NCBI GenBank assembly: GCA_026826555.1
Contig: JAKSZT010053764.1
Location: forward strand, 12,416,453-12,480,452
Direction of reading: 5' to 3'
DNA length: 64,000 nucleotides
DNA from: Tolypeutes matacus
Taxonomy: Eukaryota; Chordata; Mammalia; Cingulata; Chlamyphoridae
The notes beneath the pieces were generated by a model. It was not told where the DNA came from. It saw nothing but the letters and a program-made list of their open reading frames with translations, and searched no databases. Positions 46,981 through 58,084 of this stretch are shown one piece after another. A program made the position numbers and the translations under genes. Within the stretch, counting starts at the first letter, position 1, and each line of letters starts with the position of its first letter.

Positions 46981-49299
46981 ACAGTGACCAGTTATTCCTT
47001 ATTTTTTCTCTCTCTTTTTTTAAATTTAGCTATGACAATGAAGAGAGGGCTGGAATATAAACTCAGACAGTCTGACCCTAGAGCTGGGCCCTTAGCCTCT
47101 GCTATTCCAGAAAAACCCCCTGCAAGAGAGAGAGAGCACGTGGGAGAGAGAGATTGTATGTGTACTAGTTTGTGGTGGAGATCTGGGTGGTGGGGGCTTA
47201 AAAATGGTAATTGCATCTGAATAAATTGGACAATATTCCTATTCCTACCCTTTTGTAAAGAACTATCTGTTGTTTTGCAAGTTGGCACAGGTCAAATATG
47301 CCCACCCAAATTAGTCAAAATAGGAATATTTGTTTGAGCGTAACTTCATTTCAATTAGAGAAATGATTAGGGTTATAAATTTTGTTGTTGTTTGAGTGAA
47401 TGTATATCAACATTGTGCATGTGTGGAGAGACGATAATGAGGTGCTTTACCAAGTGAATCAGTGAAAAATAACGGTAATCAAAAGACCCATTAGTGCCAC
47501 TTCTCTTTTCAAGACAGACATACCTCTGCCACCAAAATATAGAAAACTAATTTGGTAAATTGAATCATAGTGAATACATGGTTGACACTAAAAAAATACT
47601 TGGATCATTTGTATTTATTAAAGACCTGATAGTAGGTTGATAATTTATCTATGTTTAGCGACTTTGTTGCCTTCTGAACCCAGGAATCTGAATTAAAAAT
47701 TGTGAGAGAGGAAACAAAGCTCTCCAGTTGTTTCCCAGATACTGCCCAGAGAGAGAGCCAGGCTAAAGGAAGCAGCTCTTCGAATATACCAAATAATAAG
47801 GCATCAAAATGAAAGGGCTGACATGATAGAATTAGAGAACTTGATGAAATGAAGCAGAGGTAATTTTGGGTCATCAGTCCATTAAGCTGTGGAATTATTG
47901 CCAGAAAACTCACTGTACCAGCCCCTATATTCCAAAGAGTGATGTAATAGTGAGCAGCGCCTCATGGTAGAGTGAAATGTGCATTAGGCTTGTGCACTGG
48001 GGTGACCCAGATTCTGGTCCACCTATGATTCATCTTTGTGTCTCCTCTTCTTCTGCAGAATGAGGATAAGAGCAATAGTGGATCAATCTATGTTGCAAAC
48101 CAAGAATATCTATCTCATAGGGTCTAGTGGTCAAATAGCATAAAAATAAAAGACCTGGTGAGAAAACCACTTCCGAAAATGTAAAGATGTTATTTGATTG
48201 CAAGATATTATCTTGGGAAAGACTGATCTTCTATTCCATTTCATGCTTCCTATCTTAGTCATCAATGCTACCAGAATATAAAAGTTGGATATCAAACACC
48301 TTGCACTATAAGAGATGCTTTCTTAAATCAATTAATTTTGACCCTAAAATAAAACTTAAGCAGAAAGTCCTTTTATAAAAATGGACCATGTCTACACAAA
48401 AGTGTAGCTGGAAATCTGCATACACTAAAATGAATCAGGACTATATCAAGAACAGTGGAGGTAAATATGCTTGCTGGAATGTATTGTTTTCAGTAATCTT
48501 TTAATTAGCTATGTTTCTACAGTGAATATTATTTGAGAAATAACAAAAATCAAAAGATATCATTTTTATGTATGTTTCAATGATTTCGAATATTTTGATT
48601 TGGATTATGGAACCAACATAGCTTGCTTATTCTTTTGCTTGATCTTGAATAAAATAGAAATTCATTCTAAGATTTCTTCTACAGACTCTTGTAGAATATT
48701 CAAGATTATGTGTATTCAGATCCTACTTTGTCCTTCTACTCAGTCCTATATAGCATTATTCTCAATTTTAAAAGCATTCCTCATTTATAAATTAGGATAT
48801 GTATATTTTTAATTTTCATTTATTATTTACCCAAGGTTCTCTGATATGCAAATAAAGTAGCAAATTTGTTGTATAGTATCTATTTTCGTCATCTGATTAC
48901 ACTTTCTATGACCTTTTAAAGAGGAATGAAGAAAAACTAAAGGCCATCTACAGTTAGACCTATAAGGTGCAAAAATTCTAAATGAAATACCTGTGAATTT
49001 TACGAAAAAATATTTTAAAATTAAGAACACTCTAAGGTGAATTGTGCTTGATTCTGATAAAGATGTTTTAATATTTTGAAGTATATTAGTATACTACAAA
49101 TCTAATAAAATCAATATTTTGAATAAGAAAAAATCCAATCATTTAAACAGATATTGAAAGAACTGATAGCATTAATTTGACATTTTTTTTAAGTTTAAAA
49201 TCTAAGGAAAATAATATTTCCTAAGCATAATTAAAATATATATTATACCATGCAGAAGTAAAAGTCTAGGTTAAATAATTGCACCTCAGAGGAACAACT
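46981..49299. other. Unique DNA, nothing named
   Basis: A weakly MIR-like section may lie at about 47975-48140 (gtgcattaggcttgtgcac, then cttctgcagaatgaggataa), too diverged to call. A GA-rich run lies at 47125-47150. Confidence 0.4.
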
Positions 49300-49660
49300 G
49301 TAGCAGGCACTATCAATGCCCTGCCAGTATTTCTTTTCCCTTACCACTTCCGTGCCTCTCTGCTACCGCAGCAGACAGTAATGGTGACTAATGAGAGTTG
49401 ATGTCCTGTTGATACAGGAGCTCCTTCAAGCTCCTTCACCTCTGAAGGTATAGCTCTGAGGCATGTGCTAGGCTTTCCCTAGTAGGATTAAACTCCAGTA
49501 GACTACCGGGTAGCTGTCTTGATGATGTACACTCTATTGGATGGTTGTAACTTTCCCACACACCTCCCAAATGAACTACTTGCACTCATCCTTCTCTCAG
49601 GATCTGCTTCCGGTGGTACTCAGACTAAGCTAACTGGCAAGCATATTTAACAGTGAACTC
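49300..49660. repeat. Possible ancient LTR or other old repeat
   Basis: GC-richer than its surroundings. Its end, ctcaggatctgcttccggtgg then actcagactaagctaac, resembles the terminal style of old ERVL/MaLR LTRs. Family not identified. Confidence 0.3.
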
Positions 49661-50757
49661 CTAGAGATAGTCACAATTAAAGTAAGGTTTGAAATAAGGA
49701 TTCTCCCCTAATAATTTTATGTAATTCCATTTCTTCGAGTCCTGTCCAGTGCATAAAACAACTGTAAGTAACAGATAAGCAAATAAATTTAACATTAGTT
49801 GCATTTAATATGATGCAGTTTACTTTGTGGGATTATGGCAGAAAATTGAGTATATTTCTGTTTTTCTTTGTTAATTAAGAGACAAGTTTATTTGCTGAGT
49901 AACTGAGGAATTGTGGTATTGGAAGAAAAATGGAGTAAATGTTATATAAATGCAATCTAAAAAATGGGCACTTTAGAACAGAAATTTGGAAATGAGTCAT
50001 GCTGTCATCAACATGCTCAAATTATGAATGGAATAGACTGAAAGCGCCAGATTTAGCAAATTTGGATACGTGAATCCCCAAGAGAGTGATCACTGAACCA
50101 AGGTCTGTAATGAATTTAAAGGAGTGCACTATGCCAAGACTACATATTTAACAAATTTAAGAATGTACAGATAAATCTAGAGGTAATAGGGTCATAATTG
50201 CTTAAGTGGATGCATTTGTATTTTATTATTTTTATTACAAAATATTTCTATTGAATTTTAGTAAATTTAATTCCAAAAAGAACCCTTTATCTGTTTGAAG
50301 ATATGATGCCATATTTTACTACTTTGTAAATCATGCTGAGAGATTAAATCTCTAATGAATTATGCTTCAGATTTTTTACCTATAATATTTGTTTTCAGAA
50401 GATGTAAAAACGCTCTGATAATGTTATATAGATTATTTACTTTAAAAGTGAGGCAAAAAATCCAGAAACAACAACTGTTTGACACATTTTAACATCCCTT
50501 GATTTTTAAAAACTGTAACAGGCAAGCATCTGATATTGAATGCACTTTGGGGAACAATATGATATTTACATTTAAAAGCAATATACATCCATATGTATAA
50601 TTCATAAACCAAAAATTATTTAAAGCCCAGAAACCTTTGAGAGTTTTGCTTTCAAACTTCATTGCTTTGATGCTTCTAATGACACATTTTTTTTCTGCAC
50701 AATCCTGTTGTTTCATGTTATCTGAAGCTCCTTTACAAAGAAAAAACAGATCTATAG
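49661..50757. other. Unique AT-rich DNA
   Basis: Nothing recognised. Confidence 0.45.
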
Positions 50758-50817
50758 GGATTTAATAGAGAGAAATAGTATAGTTTGGGATTTAATAGAG
50801 AGAAATAGTATAGTTCG
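50758..50817. repeat. 30-bp perfect-looking tandem duplication
   Basis: gggatttaatagagagaaat plus agtatagtt occurs twice back to back, differing only at the last base of the unit. Confidence 0.95.
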
Positions 50818-51045
50818 GTGGTCAAGAGCATAAGGTTTGGAACCAGTTAGTTTGAGTTCTTATCTTAGCTCTGCTATATACTAGCTATAGGACCTTGAAA
50901 AATTGTATAAACGTATGCTTCCATTCCTCATCTGAAAATGGAATCTGTAACAGTGTCTGTCTCATAGAGTTTTTGTGAGGATTAAGTGAAATAATGTATA
51001 CAAGCGCTGCATGAATGTTAAACATACTGTAACAAAATGGTTATT
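50818..51045 (+). mobile_element. MIR SINE fossil
   Basis: Contains ggtcaagagcataaggtttg, ttagctctgctatatactag, ctataggaccttgaaaaatt, cctcatctgaaaatggaatc, tctcatagagtttttgtgag and gattaagtgaaataatgta in MIR order, covering nearly the full length. Confidence 0.88.
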
Positions 51046-51069
51046 TCTCCTGCTTTTTATTGTTTGAAG

Positions 51070-51476
51070 TATTATTTAAATTCTATTAAACACATGAATC
51101 TAAATGTACAGCTTAACAACTTTTACATATGTACACATCCATGCAATCACCAAACCAATCAAACAAAGGATATTTCCAGGTGCCTAGAAATTTCCCTCAT
51201 CCTCCTTCCCTGAATCGAACTCCAACCTTGCTGCCCCCATCTCCTTCCCACTGTGCTAATTTTATTGTGATGTTTTTAGTTTTGACTATCCTTGAACTTC
51301 ATATTATTGGAGTCATATAGTATATATACTTTTGTGTTTTGCTTCTTTCACTAAACATAAAGTTTTGAGAGTCATCAGGATGATATATGTAACATTAGAT
51401 ATATTTACATATTAATATTGATATGTATAAATATTTTTTTCATCAGTGTTCTAATATATGACTATACTACAATTTT
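51070..51476 (-). mobile_element. Ancient L1 3' UTR, left part (continues at 55061)
   Basis: Contains acagcttaacaacttttaca, cacatccatgcaatcaccaa, acttcatattattggagtca and tttgcttctttcactaaaca, the usual order of old L1 3' UTRs on the minus strand. It is interrupted at ctatactacaatttt by L1-8. Confidence 0.75.
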
Positions 51477-51479
51477 TTT

Positions 51480-51960
51480 CCATTTTTTTAAATTTATCGA
51501 AGTATATCACTCACATGAACTTACATAAACAATAAGTGTATAGCAATAATTGTGACCTTACAAAACAAACATACATAACATCACACAGCACTCTCATACT
51601 TCACTGTACCACAAATATCTTGCATTGTTGTTAAATGTATTTAACTAATGATTAAAGAGCATCCTCAAAATTTTACTACTAACAAAGTATTTTCCCCCAA
51701 CACACACTATTATTATTATTAATTTTATATCATTTATACATTAACATACATAAACAATAAGTGTATAGTAAAAGTTGTGAACTTACACAGCAAGTATTCA
51801 TAACATCATACAAGGGTCCCGTACATCAACCCTCCACCAACACCTTACATTGTCATGAGACATTTGTTACAAGTTATGAAAGAATTTTGTCAAACTCTTA
51901 CTGCTGTTTATAGTCTTTATCTTACATTTGGTGTATTTTTCCCCCAACCCACACTATTAT
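51480..51960. repeat. Duplicated L1 3' terminus (about 240-bp units)
   Basis: aacttacataaacaataagtgt (51520) recurs as aacatacataaacaataagtgt (51742). cttgcattgttg (51620) corresponds to cttacattgtca (51844), and the ccccaac(a/c)cacactattat ends occur near 51710 and 51950. The two copies lie in the same orientation at the end of L1-8. Confidence 0.8.
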
Positions 51961-52289
51961 CATTTTTTAAATATGTCTTTATGACAGAATTTGTAAACTT
52001 ACAAAACAATCATGAATATGTGCAGAATTCCCAAACAACACCCCTCTCTACCTCTAGATTTACTGTGCAATTCAGTCCCTAGATTATTCTCTAACTTTCT
52101 GTCAGTAGGCATTTACATCCTACACTACTATTTTCAGCCACATCCCCATATATAAACCAGCTGTTACTCATTATAATGTGTTACCATCAACTCTGTACAT
52201 TTCCACACTTTTACAGTAAAGCTAATTAAAACACCTACATACAATATCACTAGTCCATCTCAGCCAGCCTCTTACCTCCTTTGAGAATC

Positions 52290-52985
52290 TACCACCTACC
52301 ACTAGGTCTTGAAGATATTTTCCTACATTTTCTTCTAGAAGCTTTATGGTTCTTGCTTTTATATTTTGGTTTTTTATTCATTTTGAGTTAATTTTTGTAT
52401 AAGGTGTGAGATAGGGGTCCTCTTTCCTTCTTTTGGCTATGGATATCCAATTCTCTCAGCACCATTTGCTGAATCGACTGTTCTACCTGAGCTGGGTGGG
52501 CTTGACTGGCTAGTCAAAAATCTCTTGAGCATAGATGTGAGGGTCTATTTCTGAACCATCAATTTGGTTCTATTGGTCTATGTGCCTGTCTTTATGCCAG
52601 TACCATGCTGTTTTTACCAGTGTAGCTTGGTAATATATTTTAAAGTCCAGAAATGACAGTCCTCCAACTTTGCTTTTCCTTTTTAAGATGTTTCTGGCTA
52701 TTCAAGTCCCCTTACACTTCCAAATAGATTTGATAATCATGTTTTCCATTTATTTTTAAAATGCTGGTGGAATTTTTATCAGGATTGCATTGAATCTGTA
52801 TATCAAATTGAGTCGAATTGATAGCTTAATGATATTTAGTCTTCCAATCTGTAAGCATGGAATGTTCTTCCAATTATTTAGGACTTTTTAAAATTTCTTT
52901 TAACAATGAATTGTAGTTTTCTGAATATAAATGCTTTACCTCTTTGGTTAAGTTTATTCCTAAATATTTGGGTTTTATCTGTCAT
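52290..52985 (-). pseudogene. L1-8 ORF2 fragment
   Basis: It corresponds to ORF2 downstream of the reverse transcriptase core. On plus: cttttggctatggatatcca, ttgttctattggtctatgtg-like text, and ccagtaccatgctgtttttacc; in sense this is the '..KTAWYW' and 'INSRWIKDL' area. It ends upstream at ttattcctaaatatttggg, near the point where the deletion in L1-1 also begins. There is no continuous frame. Confidence 0.75.
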
Positions 52986-52999
52986 AGTTTATTTTCACC

Positions 53000-54015
53000 A
53001 CTCTTTGGGCACTTTTAATTACTTTTATTGATCTAATCTTCATTTCTTGACTCTCTTCCAGGCCTCTCTCTCCTGTCTTTTCTTTTCAGGCTGTAGCACA
53101 TCCTTTAGTATTTCCTGCAAAACTGGTCTTTTGGTTACATACTCTCTCAGTTTCTGTTTATCTGTGAATATTCTAAACTCACCCTTATTTTTGAAAGACA
53201 ATCTTACCAGGTATAAGATCTTTCACTGGAAGTTTTTCTCTTGCAGTATCTTAAATATATCATACCACTGTCTTCTTGCCTCCATGGTTTCTGGTGAGAA
53301 ATCAGCACTTAATATTATTGGGTATCCCTTACATGTTATGCATTGCTTTTCTCTTGCTGCTCTCAGAATTCTGTCTTTGTCTTTGGCATTTGACTTTCTG
53401 ATTAGTATGTGTCTTGGAGTTGGATTTTTTTGGATTGGAGTACATCGTGCTTCTTGGACAATGGATATCTATGTCCTTCAATAGGGTTGGGAAATTTTCT
53501 ACCATTATTTCTTCAAATATTCCTTCTGCCCCTTTTCCCTTCTCTTCTCCTTCTGGGACACCAATGGCACATATGTTTGCATGTATCTTGCTGTCGTTTA
53601 GTTCCCTGAGACCTTGTTCAAGTTTTTCCAATCTTTTCTTCATCTGTTTTTTTGTATGTTCACTTTCAGAGGCAATTTCTTCAAGCTCACCAATCCTTTC
53701 TTCTGCCTCCTCAAATCTGCTATTATATGATTACAGTGTATTTTTAATTTCACTTATTGCACCTTTCATTCCCATAAGATTTGCTATTTTTCTATGTATG
53801 CTTTCAAATTCTTCTTTGTGCTCATCCAATGTCTTCTTAATATCCCTAATTTCTTTAGCCATCTCATTGAATTTATTAAGGAGATGTGTTTGAACATCTA
53901 TGATTAGTTGTCTCAACTTCTTTATGTAATCTGGAGGCTTATCTTGTTCCTTTAACTGGGCCATATCTTCCTGTTTCTTGGTGTGGATAGTAATTTTTTG
54001 TTGGTGTCTTAGCAT
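53000..54015 (-). pseudogene. L1-8 ORF1 remnant
   Basis: The N-terminus at 54015 is MLRHQQKITIHTKKQED, followed by the coiled-coil part TLDEHKEEFESIHRKIANLM and the segment KGAISEIKNTL (to 53731). The next piece, 53643-53329, has MKKRLEKLEQGLRELND and an RRM-like region with ICAIGVPEGEEKGKG and IFEEIMVENFPTLLKDIDI. A stop or frameshift separates the pieces. The rest to about 53000 is the C-terminal region. It is the best-preserved ORF1 in the window. Confidence 0.85.
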
Positions 54016-55060
54016 CTGGCTTACTAGAGTATTTATTCTGGGTGCAGTTTTTCTCTTTAATTTAGGGCTTCCTGCCCTTTCTCCCTTGCAGGGTCTGTCA
54101 GCTTGAGGTGGAACTGAATCCTAGGCTAGGGATGCAAGCCAATTGGGGTGAAAGAAGTTGGTCTCTACCATCACCATGATTTTCAGTCAACCCCGCTTCC
54201 CCTCATCCTGGGGGTGGAGTCAAAATGACAGCTACCAGCCTCCTTCAGACTTGGCCAGGTTCAATATTTAGCTGTTCTTAGGGTTATATTTTAGCCAGCT
54301 GAATTGACTAATCAGTAGCTGACACTGGTGGCCAACCATCTCTTCCTCCCTGTTTTTTGGGAAATGGAGCTCCCAATTCCTGCCACAGTATAGCTCCTGG
54401 GGTGGCTTGCACCGCCAAAGTAGGATGATCACTGGCCTCCATGGCGTGGCCTGTAATTTCCTGGAGGGGCTGGCACAGCAACCCCCAGTTTCCTCCTTGT
54501 CCGAGGTGGGCCTGGGGCTTAGGCTAGAGTGGCAATCTGACCTAGATGGAAAAAAGCTGGTACCTACCAGCACTGTGATTTTTCAGTCAGCGCCGCTTCC
54601 CCTCGTGTCAGGCTCAGAGTTAAGATGGCGGCTATCAGCCTCTTTCTGACTTGGACAGGTTCAAACTTTAGCTGTTCTTAGGATTGCACTTTAGGCCGCC
54701 GAATTTACTAATCAGTAGTTGAAGTTGGTGCCCAACCGTCTCTTCCTCCCCCATTTTTGGGAAGTGGAGCTTCTAATTCCAGCCATGGAACAGCTCCCAA
54801 GGTGGCTTGTGCCTCCAGTAGAGGATGGGCACTGGCCTCTGTGGCATGGAATGCTCTACTTACGAATCTTCTCTGCAGATGGGCAATTTCCTCCTTCAGC
54901 TCTTTCAAGGATGCTGCAGGATGAACTTCTAGTCTCCTGGAGTCGCCAAACAAATCCTTTAGTTAGCTCTGGATGATTACTTACTGTCCTGTAGAAGGAG
55001 CTGATTCAAGGACCACCTTACTCTGCCGCCATCTTGCTGGTTGTCCTATACCACAATTTT

Positions 55061-55120
55061 TAAATTCATTTTTCTGGTAATGTATTTTTTAGTTGTTTAA
55101 ACTGGTCTTTCCTTAACCCA
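55061..55120 (-). mobile_element. Ancient L1, right part after L1-8
   Basis: aaattcatttttctggtaatg continues the old L1 broken at 51476. Confidence 0.5.
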
Positions 55121-55810
55121 TTATTTCCATGCTTAAATCATTTCTTCATTATAATATAAAATGCAGCTGGTCAATAGTTTTAGAAAACAAGAGAAAAATT
55201 AGTTTTCCATAGCAGCTAGTAAAGACCATTATTTGTTTGTGTGTATTAACACTAAAAGACACATAACTAGGTCTTTAGAAAATCATTTATAATATTCTAT
55301 AAGCATAATATAACATAAAGGGATTATATTGGTTTTTTGTTGTTGTTGTTGTTATTTAACTTCAGAAAAGTAGGCAGGTTTATACATACCAAACATAGAG
55401 CAAAGCTTCACAAACAGTAATGTAGCATCATTAAAAAAATACTCTTTTCTGTAGCTCCATAAGCCCAGGAATCAACTCCCTGATTTCTTGGGCCCACAGC
55501 ATCTAGATCCTTCTATATGTTCATGGGCATCATCACTGCAACTTCCAGTTAGTGAGCATTCTGTAAGCCCTCTAACAGAGAGGAAAAGACTAAATGTCAA
55601 AGTGTCATGTGGTCCTCCCCACCTCCCAACCAATACCAGCAGGTTACTTCCTTTGTCTAATTTATCTTTAGCTAAAATGATTTTTAACAGTAACCACTAA
55701 ACAAATATGAAAACTTGGTTATGTCACTCATGCTATTCCTCACCTCTGGGTTACAAAGGTGATTGGCATCTAATTTTTTAAGTCCATTGGCTCCTTCCTT
55801 GTATTCTCTC
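55121..55810. other. Unique DNA with a short (TTG)n run
   Basis: tgttgttgttgttgtta lies near 55339-55355. No gene or family repeat recognised. Confidence 0.45.
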
Positions 55811-55825
55811 AAAAGATGAAGCCAC

Positions 55826-58069
55826 CAGGGGAATGGGGAGGGAGGAACAGAATAAATCAAACAGGGGGTATTTAGTTGTCAGGGGAAATGTTTTTCATTA
55901 CCTTACAGTGATGGACACAGGACATGGTAAATATCATAAAAAATTATTAAACTGTACCGTCTAAATTGTAAACTATACTGTAAACCATTGACAATGTTTA
56001 GTAGCTATGTTTCACTATCTGTATAACAGTTATAACAATGCTACCATCCACATACAAAAAGGTTTAATATGGGGTGAGGAAAGGAGGAAGATTTGGGGTA
56101 TATGAGAGTCTCTAATATTCTGTGTGTGACTTTGCTGTGACCTAAAACTTCTTTCAAAATTAAATGAAAATTTGGGAGACACTAGGGAGAGAGAGGGAGA
56201 AGGTGCCACGGTACAGACTGGACACCTGATAATGCAGTGATAAAAGGAAAAATGCTTCAAAAAATTTTTTTAAATTTTTTTGTTTTTTCCCATTCTTTAA
56301 AATATCCAATCCTTTAATTTTATTTTATTTTTAGTGGTTTTTTTTTTTAAGTTTCCATGTATTTTATCTTTTACATTTAAACTTATCATTATTGTTTCAT
56401 TTTCCTATTAATTGTATTTGGCTATTAAATGGGCTTCATCTTTAAGGAAGGTTTGGATCACAGAAGGGTTACAGTGGGGGCAGGAGAGGATCATTGGTGG
56501 GAGGTGTCTGGGAAGGGGGTTTCATGGGAGGAAGTTCACCTGAATATACATAAAAGATATATAAGATTGTTCAAATGATCAAGGGGTTGGGCATGGTCAC
56601 AGTGGGTGGAGAATAACTCAATAAATGAGAGAATACTGAATTCCCAGCCTGAAGAGCTCTGCCACATTCTCCAAGGGAGTAGCAACTGTCCCCCAAGTGC
56701 AGGGGCATTGTCTGGCAAAAGAGGATGGTCCACTAATGGGTTCTTGTTATTGATGACTAACCTTATGAGTCTTTGCTCTTGTAATTGAGACTTAGCCTAC
56801 TGTTATGGGGTGCCTAAGGGTTGCCACCTGAGAGCCTCCTTGTTGCTCAAATGTGGCCTCTCTCTAAGCCAAACTCAGCATATGAATGCATTACCTTCCC
56901 CCCAGCATGGGACATGACTCCCAGGGATGAGCCTCCCTGGCAACAAGGGATTAATACCAAGTGCCTACTTGCAATACGACTGGAAAAAACCTTGAATAAA
57001 AGGGGGAAAAGGTAAAGACAAATGAGTTCATATGGCTAAGAGACTTCAAAGAGAGTTGGGAGGTCATCCCAGGGGTAACACTTATGGACACCTCAGTAGG
57101 ATCCCTTAGAACACCAAAGTGGATATCACCCCAAACAGAGGGGCTCCTGAGGGCTCTGGAGACACCCAGGTCCTATATAAGGGGGGATAGCTCCAGAGAT
57201 TGATGCCTTATCAGTGGGCTCTACTTTGGAATCTGTGCTCCTGAGAGTGACAGAGTTGGACTCAAATAAGTCCTCCCTGCACATGGTCCATCAGTCCCTT
57301 TTCTATTCAAACCTATATGTGGTGCTGAGTTTCTAGGTGTACTTCCAGAGACTGGAGACTTTGTTCTGCCTATGTGCCAGCTGTGCCTGGAATCTCAGTG
57401 GAGCTGCTACTCCTACTTTACAGCTCAATGGACTCACCCAAGTCACCTGGAGAGGAGATGATGATGGACAACAGCCATCCCAGGGAATGGAGAGAGTCTG
57501 CAGCTGCAGGCAGGATAATCCAATCCATCTTATCCATGGGATATAAGTCTCCTCTCACTTGGAGGTGGAGTGGACATTACCATCCCAGACTCCTCAGGAT
57601 TGGGGGAGGAGCTATGGACTAGAGTGGACTTACTGATATTCTGTTGTAGACATATTGTGATTCAAGCAATGGAATAAATTACAACACTGATGTGGAGCCA
57701 GTGGCCACTGGATGCTTTGGGGGCAGGGAGAGGGAAAAGCAGTTGTGATACAAGGGCTTTTTTGGGACTCGGGAATTATCCTGAGTGACATTACGATGAC
57801 AGATATAGGCCATTTTACATCAGCATATAACATGCAGAACTGTGTGGGAGAGAGTGTGGTCTACAATGTGAACTATGGTCCATGCTTAGTGGCAAAGCCC
57901 CAGGATGTGTATATCCATTGCAGGTGATGTGCCACACTAATGAAAGATGTTTATGTGGGAAGTTGTGGGAGGTGTGGGAGGTGGGAACATGGGAATTCAT
58001 GTAATTTTTGTGTAACATTTATGTAATCTAAGCATCTTTTAAAATATATATTTTTTAATTATAAAAAAA
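55826..58069 (+). mobile_element. L1-10: 2.24-kb insertion made only of L1 3' UTR
   Basis: Bounded by aaaagatgaagccac (55811-55825) and aaaaggtgaagtcac (58070-58084), with poly(A) at 58063-58073. It starts caggggaatggggaggg and its first 110 bases match the reverse of 1-125 in L1-1 (agtgatggacacaggacatgg). That ties it to the L1 3' UTR. The remainder matches L1-9 (28588-30840) reversed. One pair of target duplications means one insertion event, so the whole 2.24 kb was one RNA tail. No ORF of note. It cannot retrotranspose by itself, but its 3' end may be recognised by L1 machinery. Confidence 0.85.
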
Positions 58070-58084
58070 AAAAGGTGAAGTCAC

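Larger units (their letters stand above)
51477..55045 (-). mobile_element. L1-8: 5'-complete L1 lacking most of ORF2
   Basis: Flanked by ctatactacaatttt (51462-51476) and ctataccacaatttt (55046-55060), 15 bp with one difference. In element order from 55045, it holds a long 5' UTR (about 1.03 kb, starting cagcaagatggcggcagag in sense), ORF1 (54015-53000), a short ORF2 part (about 52985-52290), and a 3' UTR ending in poly(T) on plus near 51477. The deletions remove the endonuclease and reverse transcriptase core and, separately, the ORF2 C-terminus. The 3' UTR carries a tandem duplication. Confidence 0.88.

Noticed and set aside
47000..47040. Pyrimidine tract plus AG resembling a splice acceptor (near 47030)
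   Set aside because: No donor, branch context or coding exon could be supported; such matches are common by chance.
53047..53893. Long plus-strand frames with membrane-like composition
   Set aside because: They are the reverse complement of L1-8 ORF1 on the minus strand.
54268..54976. Overlapping open frames that look gene-like and GC-rich
   Set aside because: They fall in the 5' UTR of L1-8, which is GC-richer than the rest; frames on both strands indicate composition, not coding.
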